From: 2-02-FULL-62-14 sp035632555
Lineage (GTDB): Bacteria > Nitrospirota > Nitrospiria > Nitrospirales > Nitrospiraceae
Reading direction: 5' to 3'
Length of the DNA: 13,732 nucleotides
Assembly: GCA_035632555.1 (NCBI GenBank)
Contig: DASQGO010000114.1
Coordinates: 1 to 13,732 of the forward strand
Part shown: piece by piece, positions 1 to 5,920 of the stretch
Layout of the letters: the number at the start of each line of letters is the position of its first letter
Numbering within the stretch: the first letter of the stretch is position 1
The notes under the pieces: generated by a model
Databases searched by the model: none
The model's input: only the letters and a program-made list of their open reading frames with translations
What the model was told of the DNA's origin: nothing
Position numbers and translations under genes: made by a program

Positions 1-873
1 CTCCCGTAACAGCGTGTCGTGCGTGGCGATGGCGGCCAGCTGGTCCATGTTCCACCGGTACGCGTTGCCCAGGTGCAGCCGGTTCTCCATGTCCTGCGGG
101 CGCACCTTTTCCAACTGCTGCATGGCTGGGATCATGCGGTAGAGAAAATCGGCGCCGGTGGGCTGCGGCAGCCCGCCCATCTCCATGCCGAGCGACAGGT
201 CCCACCGGACCGTCTGGGCGTAGGTGTTCCAGTAGAGTTCGTTGAACACCGTCGAGAGCGTCGCATCGCCCACCGGGACATTGTGCGTCAGGGCCGCAAC
301 GTGCAGCAGCGCATGGTAGAGATCGCGGCTTAGCAGGGTGAGGGCTTCGACCTGCGACGGATCGATGATCAGCACGCGGTTGAGCATGCCCAGGCGGTCG
401 CGGATTTCCGGAAACTGTGCCGCCCGTCCGACGGCTGCGATCAGTACGCCGGGCGCATCGTCCGGCTGCCACCAGCGGGCGGAGTCCGGCTCGTACCCGC
501 CGGTATCGGCCGTGAATGGCACAACCTGTGTCGTGGCCGTCGCGTCCTGCACCGGGAGATTCAACACGGCCGTGTCGGCCGGGAAGCCCAGCTTCTTTAA
601 GCCGGACAGCACGACCCATTTCACCGTGACGGTCTTGAGCGCCCGGCGCAGCAGGCGCTTGGTGGTGTTCGTCCATTTGTAGGAGCCCGGCGTGTAGGCC
701 GCCGGCGAGGACAGGGGATCCTTATAACTGATCGAGAGCCGCACCAGCGTGGCCGGCGCCGCCATGACCGGCCCGTCCTCCGCCACGCGGAACGACGCGG
801 GCGGGAGCGGCTTGCTGTCCAGCGGGTCCACGAACAGGCCGCCGCCGGGCGGCGAGGTGCCGAGCATGTCCAT
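1..873 (-). CDS. Downstream part of an interrupted hypothetical secreted protein (runs off left edge)
   Basis: The minus-strand frame is open without a stop from the in-frame TGA at 910-912 to the left edge (303 codons), so the 3' end lies outside the window. It is in exactly the same frame as the ORF at 910-1299, and the translation reads straight through the TGA (GSLAVF, stop, DNLARYPPSLFV), so both are probably one gene. If translated alone, the first ATG is at 873 (MDMLGTSPPGG). The middle is Pro/Thr/Ala-rich and beta-like. The distal part is helical with TPR-like character (IDPSQVEALTLLSRDLYHALL; then MENRLHLGNAYRWNMDQL). I do not recognise the family and propose no function. Coding is supported by the long open frame and protein-like composition. 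Confidence 0.6.
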   Translation of the reverse strand, partial: MDMLGTSPPGGGLFVDPLDSKPLPPASFRVAEDGPVMAAPATLVRLSISYKDPLSSPAAYTPGSYKWTNTTKRLLRRALKTVTVKWVVLSGLKKLGFPADTAVLNLPVQDATATTQVVPFTADTGGYEPDSARWWQPDDAPGVLIAAVGRAAQFPEIRDRLGMLNRVLIIDPSQVEALTLLSRDLYHALLHVAALTHNVPVGDATLSTVFNELYWNTYAQTVRWDLSLGMEMGGLPQPTGADFLYRMIPAMQQLEKVRPQDMENRLHLGNAYRWNMDQLAAIATHDTLLRE

Positions 874-909
874 CACGAACAGCGACGGCGGGTAGCGCGC
901 GAGGTTATC

Positions 910-912
910 TCA
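910..912 (-). other. In-frame TGA interrupting an otherwise continuous reading frame
   Basis: The minus strand reads GTA TTT TGA GAT AAC CTC, and both sides are in the same frame. The frame is open for 129 codons before it and 303 codons after it. A single substitution (CGA to TGA, or TGG to TGA) would explain it; a one-base indel would not, because the frame is kept. I saw no convincing hairpin directly 3' of the TGA of the kind a bacterial selenocysteine insertion element would need. Confidence 0.7.
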
Positions 913-1299
913 AAATACGGCCAGGGAACCCTTGCCCGGCCAGAGCGTATCGACGCCCTGATCCGTCTGTTGAATGACCGCCGCGTGGGCTTTGGCGATC
1001 GGCTCCCAGCAGGCGCCGTAGAGTGGCTCGCCGTCGGGCGGGAAAGATGCCGGCGGTTTGGCTTGGTCGTGTGGTGCGGTTGCCAACCGGTAGGCGCAGG
1101 CGAAGTCGAGCTTGCCGGCCGCGGCCTTGTCGCCGGCTGTCATCGCGGCGACATACCGCTGAACGGTTTCCACGGCGGCAGAAGATTGCGGCGGCGCGCG
1201 TTTCTTCGAGGCCGGGGCGGCATCGGCCTGACTGAGCCAGGGCCCCAGCACCGCCAGCGTTCCCCCAATGATGACGATGAAACCCATCCTGCATCGCAT
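910..1299 (-). CDS. N-terminal part of the interrupted hypothetical secreted protein
   Basis: This encodes 129 residues from the ATG at 1299. That start is chosen over the upstream in-frame ATG at 1344 because GGAG lies 11 bases upstream and because a signal peptide then begins at once: MRCRMG, a hydrophobic stretch (FIVIIGGTLAVLGPWL), and a likely cleavage after SQADA before APASKK. The mature part includes VETVQRYVAAMTAGDKAAAGKLDFACAYRL, a helical segment resembling small periplasmic accessory domains, with Cys in FACAYRL and YGACWEP that might pair in the periplasm. It stops at TGA 910-912, but the same frame continues open to the window edge. This is either a nonsense-interrupted gene, a sequencing error, or an unusual recoding event. 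The family is not recognised. Confidence 0.6.
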   Translation of the reverse strand: MRCRMGFIVIIGGTLAVLGPWLSQADAAPASKKRAPPQSSAAVETVQRYVAAMTAGDKAAAGKLDFACAYRLATAPHDQAKPPASFPPDGEPLYGACWEPIAKAHAAVIQQTDQGVDTLWPGKGSLAVF

Positions 1300-1334
1300 G
1301 CGAGCACCTGCTCCGCGTGAATAAAAGAGACGGC

Positions 1335-1343
1335 ACTGTACCA
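1335..1343 (-). promoter_or_regulatory. Possible extended -10 promoter for the hypothetical secreted protein
   Basis: On the minus strand TGG TACAGT forms a TGn-extended -10 (4/6 match to TATAAT), with only a poor -35 (TTCGTT) 17 bases further upstream. It lies about 36 bases before the ATG at 1299. If real, it rules out the ATG at 1344 as the start. Confidence 0.25.
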
Positions 1344-1421
1344 TGCGGGCCCGGCGGAACGAAACATTGAAACGGGATTCACCGGCACAGGCGGGGAGGA
1401 ACGGCGATGCGGGAGGCCGCG

Positions 1422-1874
1422 CTATTCGACGACGATGGTCGCGCGCATCTCGTGGCCCGGCATATCACAGATAAAGGGATAACGGCCGGGCTGCGTCAGG
1501 ACGAACCGCAGTTCGACGATGCCTTCACCGGGAATGATGACCTTGCGAAAACCCTGATCGCCGAATTCCGGCGCCCCGTTGCCCGCCACGTTCAAGCTGA
1601 TGCCGTTGAACAGGGTGCCCGGCACAAAGGCATGCAACTCGGCGTCCTGATTGTGGAAGACCAGCTTGGTTTTCCGTCCCGCGTGCACCAGGACTGTCGC
1701 GGGCATGAATTTGCGATCCCGGATGCGCACGAGCACCTCATCCTCAAGAATCAGGTCGTTCGGCGACAAGGCGGAAGAGGAATCGTTTGTAAACGGTTCG
1801 GCCGACACGCGTCCTTCTCCAAGGAGGACGGTGGCGATCAGGAAGCCTGCGATCAAAAGCGCGTGTCGCATCAT
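1422..1874 (-). CDS. Periplasmic cupredoxin-domain protein
   Basis: This is a 150-residue protein with a signal peptide (MMRHALLIAGFLIATVLLGEGRVSA, cleavage likely before EPF) and a single cupredoxin beta-barrel of about 110 residues. Candidate type-1 copper ligands are His81 (ELHAFVP) and Cys136, His141 and Met143 in FICDMPGHEM. The C-x4-H spacing with PGH is typical of plastocyanin/azurin-type proteins. The axial Met is only two residues after His, closer than in most of the family, so the site may be atypical. It is the last gene of the perR-peroxidase-sigma-anti-sigma series, 24 bases after the anti-sigma gene. I infer a periplasmic electron carrier, perhaps a donor to the peroxidase three genes upstream. 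The ATG at 1871 is an equally possible start; neither has a strong Shine-Dalgarno. Confidence 0.85.
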   Translation of the reverse strand: MMRHALLIAGFLIATVLLGEGRVSAEPFTNDSSSALSPNDLILEDEVLVRIRDRKFMPATVLVHAGRKTKLVFHNQDAELHAFVPGTLFNGISLNVAGNGAPEFGDQGFRKVIIPGEGIVELRFVLTQPGRYPFICDMPGHEMRATIVVE

Positions 1875-1898
1875 GATTTGTTCTTCGCAGGGCAGAGG

Positions 1899-2201
1899 CT
1901 AGAGGTGTGACGCGGCGGACAGGATTTCCTTCCTGAGTTTCGCTTTATCCGATGCCGTCAGGCGCGCAACGTCGGATTTTCGGCAAAGATTGATCGTGCG
2001 CTTCAGCGTATGGACGAATACGTCGCATTTCGGGCACAGGTCAAGATGTCTGCGGATTTCCCGGCATACAGACTTGGGGAGATCATCGTCCAGATACTCG
2101 GAAAGTGTGCGGAGAATCTTCCGGCACTCTGCATCGGAGTGCCGGTGCGATTTACGGATCGGGCGGCGTCGTGTCGTCATGGTGCGTCGAACCTTCTTCA
2201 T
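1899..2201 (-). CDS. Small zinc-type anti-sigma factor (zf-HC2 / ZAS family)
   Basis: From the ATG at 2201 this is a 100-residue, highly charged cytosolic protein with no membrane segment. It carries H52-x3-C56-x2-C59 (RRHLDLCPKC) and Cys26 exactly 26 residues before the His. That C-x25-H-x3-C-x2-C pattern matches, from memory, the zinc ligands of RsrA, the redox-sensitive anti-sigma of Streptomyces SigR. It lies directly downstream of an ECF sigma gene, the standard arrangement for a sigma/anti-sigma pair. The start is uncertain: a TTG at 2228 overlaps the sigma stop as TTGA and would couple translation, while the ATG at 2180 has AGAAGG 11 bases upstream. I infer that it binds and inhibits the neighbouring sigma factor; a thiol-sensing role is plausible but unproven. 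Confidence 0.8.
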   Translation of the reverse strand: MKKVRRTMTTRRRPIRKSHRHSDAECRKILRTLSEYLDDDLPKSVCREIRRHLDLCPKCDVFVHTLKRTINLCRKSDVARLTASDKAKLRKEILSAASHL

Positions 2202-2224
2202 TGAATCACCCGCGCTCGATAAAT

Positions 2225-2848
2225 TCAATCCTCGACGGGGACCGTCGCGCGGGCCCTCCCGGTCGCACGGTGGCCGCCGAGCTCGTGCCGGACGAACAGC
2301 CGGGCCCGGTGCAGCCGCGATTTCACCGCCCGTTCGGTCAACCCCATCACCGCGCCGACTTCCTTGGCGGAGAGCCCTTCCATGTCCCGGAGCACCAGGA
2401 CCATCCGGTACTTTTTCGGCAGTTGATGCAAGGCTGCGAAGAGGCTGCGACGGAGTTCCTTGTACTCCAGGCGTTCCTCGGGCGACAGCTCCTCGCCGGG
2501 AACCTGAATCGGCATCTCGCCGTCCGAAGTCGGAATCAGCGCATCGAGCGAGAGTTCGCGTTCCGGCTCGCCTTTGCGCTTGCGTCGCATGCGCTGGCAG
2601 GCGTGCGCGGCGATCGTGTAGAGCCAGGTCGACACGCTGGATTCACCGCGGAAATCCTTCAGGCTCCGGTAGGCGCTGAGGAAGGTTTCCTGGACCAGGT
2701 CCTTGGCGTCTTCCGGCGAGCCGCAGAGCCGCTGGGCGAACCGGTACATCCGGTCCACATGGTCGCGGTAGAGCCGGTCGAACGCAGCGACCGCCTTCCC
2801 GTCGGTCGCCGCATCTCCGTTGTCCGATCCTCGTGATCGAGCAGCCAT
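2225..2848 (-). CDS. ECF-type RNA polymerase sigma factor (sigma-70 family)
   Basis: This encodes 207 residues from the ATG at 2848; further upstream in-frame starts run into the peroxidase gene and add low-complexity Ser/Arg sequence. Sigma region 2 spans about residues 24-92, with the core-binding stretch DAKDLVQETFLSAYRSL and the -10-binding part STWLYTIAAHACQRMRRKRK. A linker with acidic EELSPEERLEY follows. Sigma region 4 spans about 134-188, with a helix-turn-helix in GLSAKEVGAVMGLTERAVKS followed by RLHRARL. There is no region 1 or 3, so it is an ECF sigma. It sits 49 bases after the peroxidase gene and abuts or overlaps the anti-sigma gene. It probably directs a stress regulon under control of that anti-sigma; the ECF subgroup and target promoters are unknown. 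Confidence 0.92.
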   Translation of the reverse strand: MAARSRGSDNGDAATDGKAVAAFDRLYRDHVDRMYRFAQRLCGSPEDAKDLVQETFLSAYRSLKDFRGESSVSTWLYTIAAHACQRMRRKRKGEPERELSLDALIPTSDGEMPIQVPGEELSPEERLEYKELRRSLFAALHQLPKKYRMVLVLRDMEGLSAKEVGAVMGLTERAVKSRLHRARLFVRHELGGHRATGRARATVPVED

Positions 2849-2897
2849 GGAGATTCCCGGCCGGATTAATTCCCTCGCCTGGGCCGTCGGGCCGTCT

Positions 2898-3986
2898 TCA
2901 TTTTGGAAAAGATGCCGGGGCCTTGACCTGTTGCCATCCCTCTCCGTTGAGCGTGCGGAGAAACTCCACGAGATTGCGCTTCTCTTCGTCCGTGAGCTCG
3001 AGCGGGAGGACCAACTCATCCTGGTGCGGATTCTTGACGCCCCCCTGATTGTAAAAGTTCACCACGTCCTCGAGGGTTTTGAAACGCCCGTCATGCATGT
3101 AGGGCGCACTGCGGGAGATCTCGCGCAGGGTCGGCGTCTTGAACGCCCCGATATCGGCGGCATTCTTGGTCACCATATAGCGGCCAAGGTCCACGGTGCC
3201 CGTGTCCCAGCCGATGCCGAGATTGTGGAACTTCTCATCGGTGAAATTGAATCCCGAATGGCATTTGGTGCACCGGGCTTTCTCGCGGAACAGAATCAAT
3301 CCCTTCTGTGCCCCGGGCGAAATGGCTTTCTCGTCTCCCCCCTGATCGAAGCGGTCTGCCGGGCTGTTTCCGGAGAGGACCGTCCGCTGGAAACTGGCAA
3401 TCGCCTTCCCCACACCGCCGATGGTGATCTCTTCGCCAAAAACTTCCTTGAACAGCTTCCGGTAGCCTTGGATTTTCTTCATCTTCGCGATCATCTCGTC
3501 GTGGTTCGAGAAGCCGTGTTCGATGGGATTGGTGAACGGCCCGATGGACTGCTCTTCCAGGGTCGCGGCCCGGCCGTCCCAGAACTGAGCCTTGCTGAAC
3601 GTCCGGTTGAACGAGGCCGGCGCGCTGCGCCCGCCCTTTTGCCCGCGGATTCCGGTTGAAACGCGCTGGCCGTCCGTAAACGCAAATTTTGCGAGGTGGC
3701 AGCTCGCGCAGGCGATCGTGTTGTCCTTTGACAGCCGCTTGTCGAAAAACAGCAGCCGTCCCAACTCGACTTTTTCTTTGGTCAAGGGATTGTTGTCCGG
3801 AATGACCAGGCTGCCTTCGTCCAGCCCGAACGGAACCCGCAACTTATATTCTCCCGACGCGGCCGGCGCCGCGGCGTCGCTCTTGGCGTCGGCCGCATTC
3901 GACGGGGCTTCGTTCCACAGACCGAACAGCACCATGGCACCGACGAACATTAATGGAATGAACCGTGTTGCCTGCATCCTGCGCAT
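2898..3986 (-). CDS. ccpA: Di-heme cytochrome c peroxidase (CcpA/MauG family)
   Basis: This is a 362-residue periplasmic enzyme expected to reduce H2O2 to water with electrons from a small redox protein. The start at 3986 is fixed by AAAGGAG seven bases upstream; the longer in-frame extension lacks such a site. A signal peptide (MRRMQATRFIPLMFVGAMVL...SNAA) precedes two heme c motifs, CASCH at residues 93-97 and CTKCH at 239-243. Family hallmarks are present: LLFFDKRLSKDNTIACASCH, the region FWDGRAATLEEQSIGPFTNP, and APYMHDGRF near residue 297, where a Met ligand to the high-potential heme is usual. It starts 29 bases after perR, consistent with co-transcription and peroxide control. MauG-type maturation activity cannot be excluded by sequence alone, but length and motifs favour peroxidase. 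Confidence 0.93.
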   Translation of the reverse strand: MRRMQATRFIPLMFVGAMVLFGLWNEAPSNAADAKSDAAAPAASGEYKLRVPFGLDEGSLVIPDNNPLTKEKVELGRLLFFDKRLSKDNTIACASCHLAKFAFTDGQRVSTGIRGQKGGRSAPASFNRTFSKAQFWDGRAATLEEQSIGPFTNPIEHGFSNHDEMIAKMKKIQGYRKLFKEVFGEEITIGGVGKAIASFQRTVLSGNSPADRFDQGGDEKAISPGAQKGLILFREKARCTKCHSGFNFTDEKFHNLGIGWDTGTVDLGRYMVTKNAADIGAFKTPTLREISRSAPYMHDGRFKTLEDVVNFYNQGGVKNPHQDELVLPLELTDEEKRNLVEFLRTLNGEGWQQVKAPASFPK

Positions 3987-3993
3987 GATTGAT

Positions 3994-4000
3994 CTCCTTT
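3994..4000 (-). promoter_or_regulatory. Strong ribosome binding site deciding the peroxidase start
   Basis: AAAGGAG on the minus strand lies seven bases before the ATG at 3986. No comparable site precedes the alternative ATGs further upstream (4004, 4013/4025). Confidence 0.8.
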
Positions 4001-4015
4001 CCATCCGGCAATTCA

Positions 4016-4420
4016 TCAACGACATCGTTTACAGCGTCCTTCCATGACCACCCGGACTTCCTCAACGTGATAACCCTTCGCATGTTCGCCGACATGCGCC
4101 GCAGTGAGAATGTCGTAAGGCACGTCCTCGATCCGGCCGCAGCGCACGCATTTGAAGTGATGATGACGGGACACGTTCGAGTCCACGCGCGTCTTCTCCT
4201 GCTGCACCAACACTTCCTGGAGCAGGCCTGCCTTGGTCAGCGCCCTGACGGTGTTATAGACCGTTGCACGCGAGATGAAGGGGAATCGTTTCTTGACCCG
4301 CTTGTAGATGGTGTCCACACATGGATGATCGGTATTGCCGCGGAGAAACTCCATCACCGCTGCCCGTTGCGCCGTGACGGCGAGATCGTTCGCCTTCAGC
4401 ATGGTGGAGACCGTCTTCAT
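4016..4420 (-). CDS. perR: PerR-type peroxide-sensing repressor (Fur family)
   Basis: This 134-residue protein has an N-terminal winged helix (FISRATVYNTVRALTKAGLL, about 48-67) and a C-terminal dimerisation/metal domain. The structural zinc site is C91-x2-C94 and C130-x2-C133. The regulatory metal ligands fit B. subtilis PerR with identical spacing: His32, Asp80, His86, His88 and Asp99 correspond to H37, D85, H91, H93 and D104. Asp rather than Glu at the last position is the residue associated with peroxide sensing, where Fe-bound PerR is inactivated by oxidation of a His. The gene has its own promoter with a perfect PerR box, so autorepression is likely. It heads a probable operon with the peroxidase 29 bases downstream. 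No Shine-Dalgarno precedes the ATG; the transcript is probably leaderless. Fur or Zur identity is less likely. Confidence 0.92.
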   Translation of the reverse strand: MKTVSTMLKANDLAVTAQRAAVMEFLRGNTDHPCVDTIYKRVKKRFPFISRATVYNTVRALTKAGLLQEVLVQQEKTRVDSNVSRHHHFKCVRCGRIEDVPYDILTAAHVGEHAKGYHVEEVRVVMEGRCKRCR

Positions 4421-4425
4421 AGAAA

Positions 4426-4440
4426 TTAGAATAATTCTAA
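4426..4440. promoter_or_regulatory. PerR box (operator), perfect 7-1-7 palindrome
   Basis: TTAGAAT-A-ATTCTAA is a perfect inverted repeat of the form known for PerR boxes (consensus TTATAAT-N-ATTATAA, 12 of 14 arm positions match). It overlaps the -10 and spacer of the perR promoter. A second palindrome, TTCTAA-AA-TTAGAA at 4435-4448, shares the right half, giving three alternating half-sites that could hold more than one dimer. Confidence 0.8.
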
Positions 4441-4456
4441 AATTAGAAAAAGTCAA
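4428..4456 (-). promoter_or_regulatory. perR promoter, probably giving a leaderless mRNA
   Basis: The -35 TTGACT (4451-4456, 5/6 consensus) and -10 TATTCT (4428-4433, 4/6) are separated by 17 bases. Only seven bases lie between the -10 and the perR ATG, so transcription should begin at or within a base or two of the start codon. The operator covers the -10. Confidence 0.7.
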
Positions 4457-4497
4457 CAATACGGGCGCAGAGTTCCCGTCCTGTACGAGCTGGCCGG

Positions 4498-5823
4498 TTA
4501 CTTCTTTCTGACCAGAATGCGGAGCGGGGTTCCGGGAAACTCGAAACTGTCCCGAAGACGGTTTTCCAGCAGACGCAGATAGTTGGCGGTGACGTTCTCC
4601 GGGTGGCCGACGAAGAAGGCGAAAGCCGGCGGCTTGGTGGATACCTGTGTGATATAGGCAGACAGGGTCGCTTTGCCGGGCCGGCCCTTGCGGACCGGCA
4701 GCGGATGGGCTGCGAGGAGTTCCTGGAGAAATTTGTTCAGCTTGCCGGTCGGGATGCGTCCCATGAATGATGCCGCCACGCGGTCGAGCAGCGGGAAAAT
4801 CTGCGAAATGGAATCCGGTTTCAGCGCGGAGCCGAAATGAACCGGCGCCCAGGGCACGAAGGGCAGCCTTCGCCGGAGTTCCTGCGTATAGCGGTCGCGG
4901 GCGCCGGCCTCGCCGGAGCGGAGATCCCATTTATTGACGAGCAGGACGCAGGCCCGGCCTTGTTTCAGCACGAGCCCGATGATCTTCGTGTCCTGCTCGG
5001 TGATGCCTTCCACGCCGTCGAGCACCAGGACGGCGACGTCCGAGCGGCCCATCGCGCGCATGGCCCGGGCGACGCTGTAGCCCTCGATGCCGCGCTCGAC
5101 CCGTCCGCGCCGGCGAATGCCTGCCGTGTCCGTGAACAGATAGCGCCGTCCCTGATAGGTCACCAACGTGTCGATGGCATCGCGCGTGGTGCCCGGCACG
5201 TCGCTAACGACCATCCGCTCCTGTCCGATGAGCGTGTTGACGAGCGTGGACTTCCCGACGTTCGGCCGGCCGACGACGGCGATGCGTGGAATCTCCGATT
5301 CGGCGGCGCCCTCAGCCGGTTCCGGAAGGAGCGGCATGATGGCTTCGAGCAGTTCGTCCACGCCGAGCCCGTGCTCGGCCGAGACGGGATGGAGCTGGTC
5401 GAACCCCAGCCGGTAAAAGTCGGCCAGCAGCAACTCTGTCTTCGGAGTATCGATCTTGTTGATGGCGACGAAGACCGGTTTTTTGGTTCCACGCAGGAGC
5501 GCGACAATTTCCTCGTCGGCCGGCGTCAAGCCCGCCCGCCCGTCCATGAGCAGGATCAGGATATCCGCTTCGGCAATGGCCATCTTCGACTGATGCTTGA
5601 TGAGTGCGATCATACCCGCGGTCGCGGACGGTTCGAGGCCGCCCGTGTCCACCAGGCGGAACGGCCGGCCGCAGTAGGTCCCGTCCGCGTAGTGGCGGTC
5701 GCGCGTGACGCCCGGCACGTCGTCCACGATGGCGGCTTTCGTGCCGAGAATGCGGTTGAACAGCGTGGACTTGCCGACGTTCGGCCGGCCGATGATGGCG
5801 ATTAACGGAACTGTCGCGGACAT
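4498..5823 (-). CDS. der: Ribosome-assembly GTPase Der (EngA)
   Basis: This is a 441-residue cytoplasmic double-GTPase needed for 50S subunit maturation. The first G domain has GRPNVGKS at 12-19, DTGG at 59-62 and NKID at 122-125. The second has GRPNVGKS at 185-192, DTAG at 232-235 and NKWD at 297-300, with SALK (332-335) at the G5 position. A KH-like C-terminal domain covers about 355-441 and ends FPGTPLRILVRKK, typical of Der. Length is normal for the family. The gene is divergent from the HAD gene and ends 77 bases before perR, which has its own promoter. No Shine-Dalgarno is visible before the ATG at 5823. A weak -10 (TATGTT) ends 11 bases upstream, so the 5' leader may be very short. Confidence 0.97.
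   Translation of the reverse strand: MSATVPLIAIIGRPNVGKSTLFNRILGTKAAIVDDVPGVTRDRHYADGTYCGRPFRLVDTGGLEPSATAGMIALIKHQSKMAIAEADILILLMDGRAGLTPADEEIVALLRGTKKPVFVAINKIDTPKTELLLADFYRLGFDQLHPVSAEHGLGVDELLEAIMPLLPEPAEGAAESEIPRIAVVGRPNVGKSTLVNTLIGQERMVVSDVPGTTRDAIDTLVTYQGRRYLFTDTAGIRRRGRVERGIEGYSVARAMRAMGRSDVAVLVLDGVEGITEQDTKIIGLVLKQGRACVLLVNKWDLRSGEAGARDRYTQELRRRLPFVPWAPVHFGSALKPDSISQIFPLLDRVAASFMGRIPTGKLNKFLQELLAAHPLPVRKGRPGKATLSAYITQVSTKPPAFAFFVGHPENVTANYLRLLENRLRDSFEFPGTPLRILVRKK
5243..5283. repeat. Intragenic direct repeat, copy 1 (second P-loop of der)
   Basis: A 41-base stretch matches 5762-5802 at 38 positions, including 19 identical bases in a row (5255-5273 and 5774-5792). It encodes the P-loop of the second GTPase domain. 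The two copies are 519 bases (173 codons) apart, in the same frame. Confidence 0.75.
5762..5802. repeat. Intragenic direct repeat, copy 2 (first P-loop of der)
   Basis: This is the partner of 5243-5283 and encodes the P-loop of the first GTPase domain. The identity includes third codon positions, so it exceeds what protein conservation alone requires. Confidence 0.75.
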
Positions 5824-5834
5824 GCGCGGAACGT

Positions 5835-5840
5835 AACATA
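5835..5840 (-). promoter_or_regulatory. Weak candidate -10 for der
   Basis: TATGTT on the minus strand (4/6 match to TATAAT) ends 11 bases before the der ATG. No good -35 at 16-18 bases is seen. Listed because there is no ribosome binding site and the gap is short. Confidence 0.2.
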
Positions 5841-5864
5841 GCGTTGGAGTGAAGACAAGAAAGC

Positions 5865-5893
5865 GGAAACGCGCTTGTGTATAATACGTTTCC
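5865..5893. promoter_or_regulatory. Inverted repeat centred on a TATAAT -10 upstream of the HAD gene
   Basis: GGAAACG (5865-5871) and CGTTTCC (5887-5893) are a perfect 7-base inverted repeat with a 15-base spacer. A consensus TATAAT (5880-5885, plus strand) lies inside the spacer. No good -35 is present, so the promoter may need an activator, or the repeat may be an operator. It lies 27 bases before the ATG at 5921. Confidence 0.4.
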
Positions 5894-5920
5894 CTCTGGA
5901 AAACCCAGGCGCGTGTTCAC

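Noticed and set aside
910..912. Selenocysteine codon at the in-frame TGA
   Set aside because: No selenoprotein family is recognised around it, no convincing hairpin follows within the usual distance, and no sel genes are in the window. Nonsense mutation or sequence error is simpler.
4421..4930. N-terminal extension of PerR into der
   Set aside because: The open frame upstream of 4420 overlaps the der 3' end, shows no domain, and would pass through the perR promoter and operator.
4837..5805. Long plus-strand open frame of 322 codons opposite der
   Set aside because: It is the antisense shadow of der, a highly conserved gene. The composition (His/Arg/Asp-rich) and lack of any motif mark it as non-coding.
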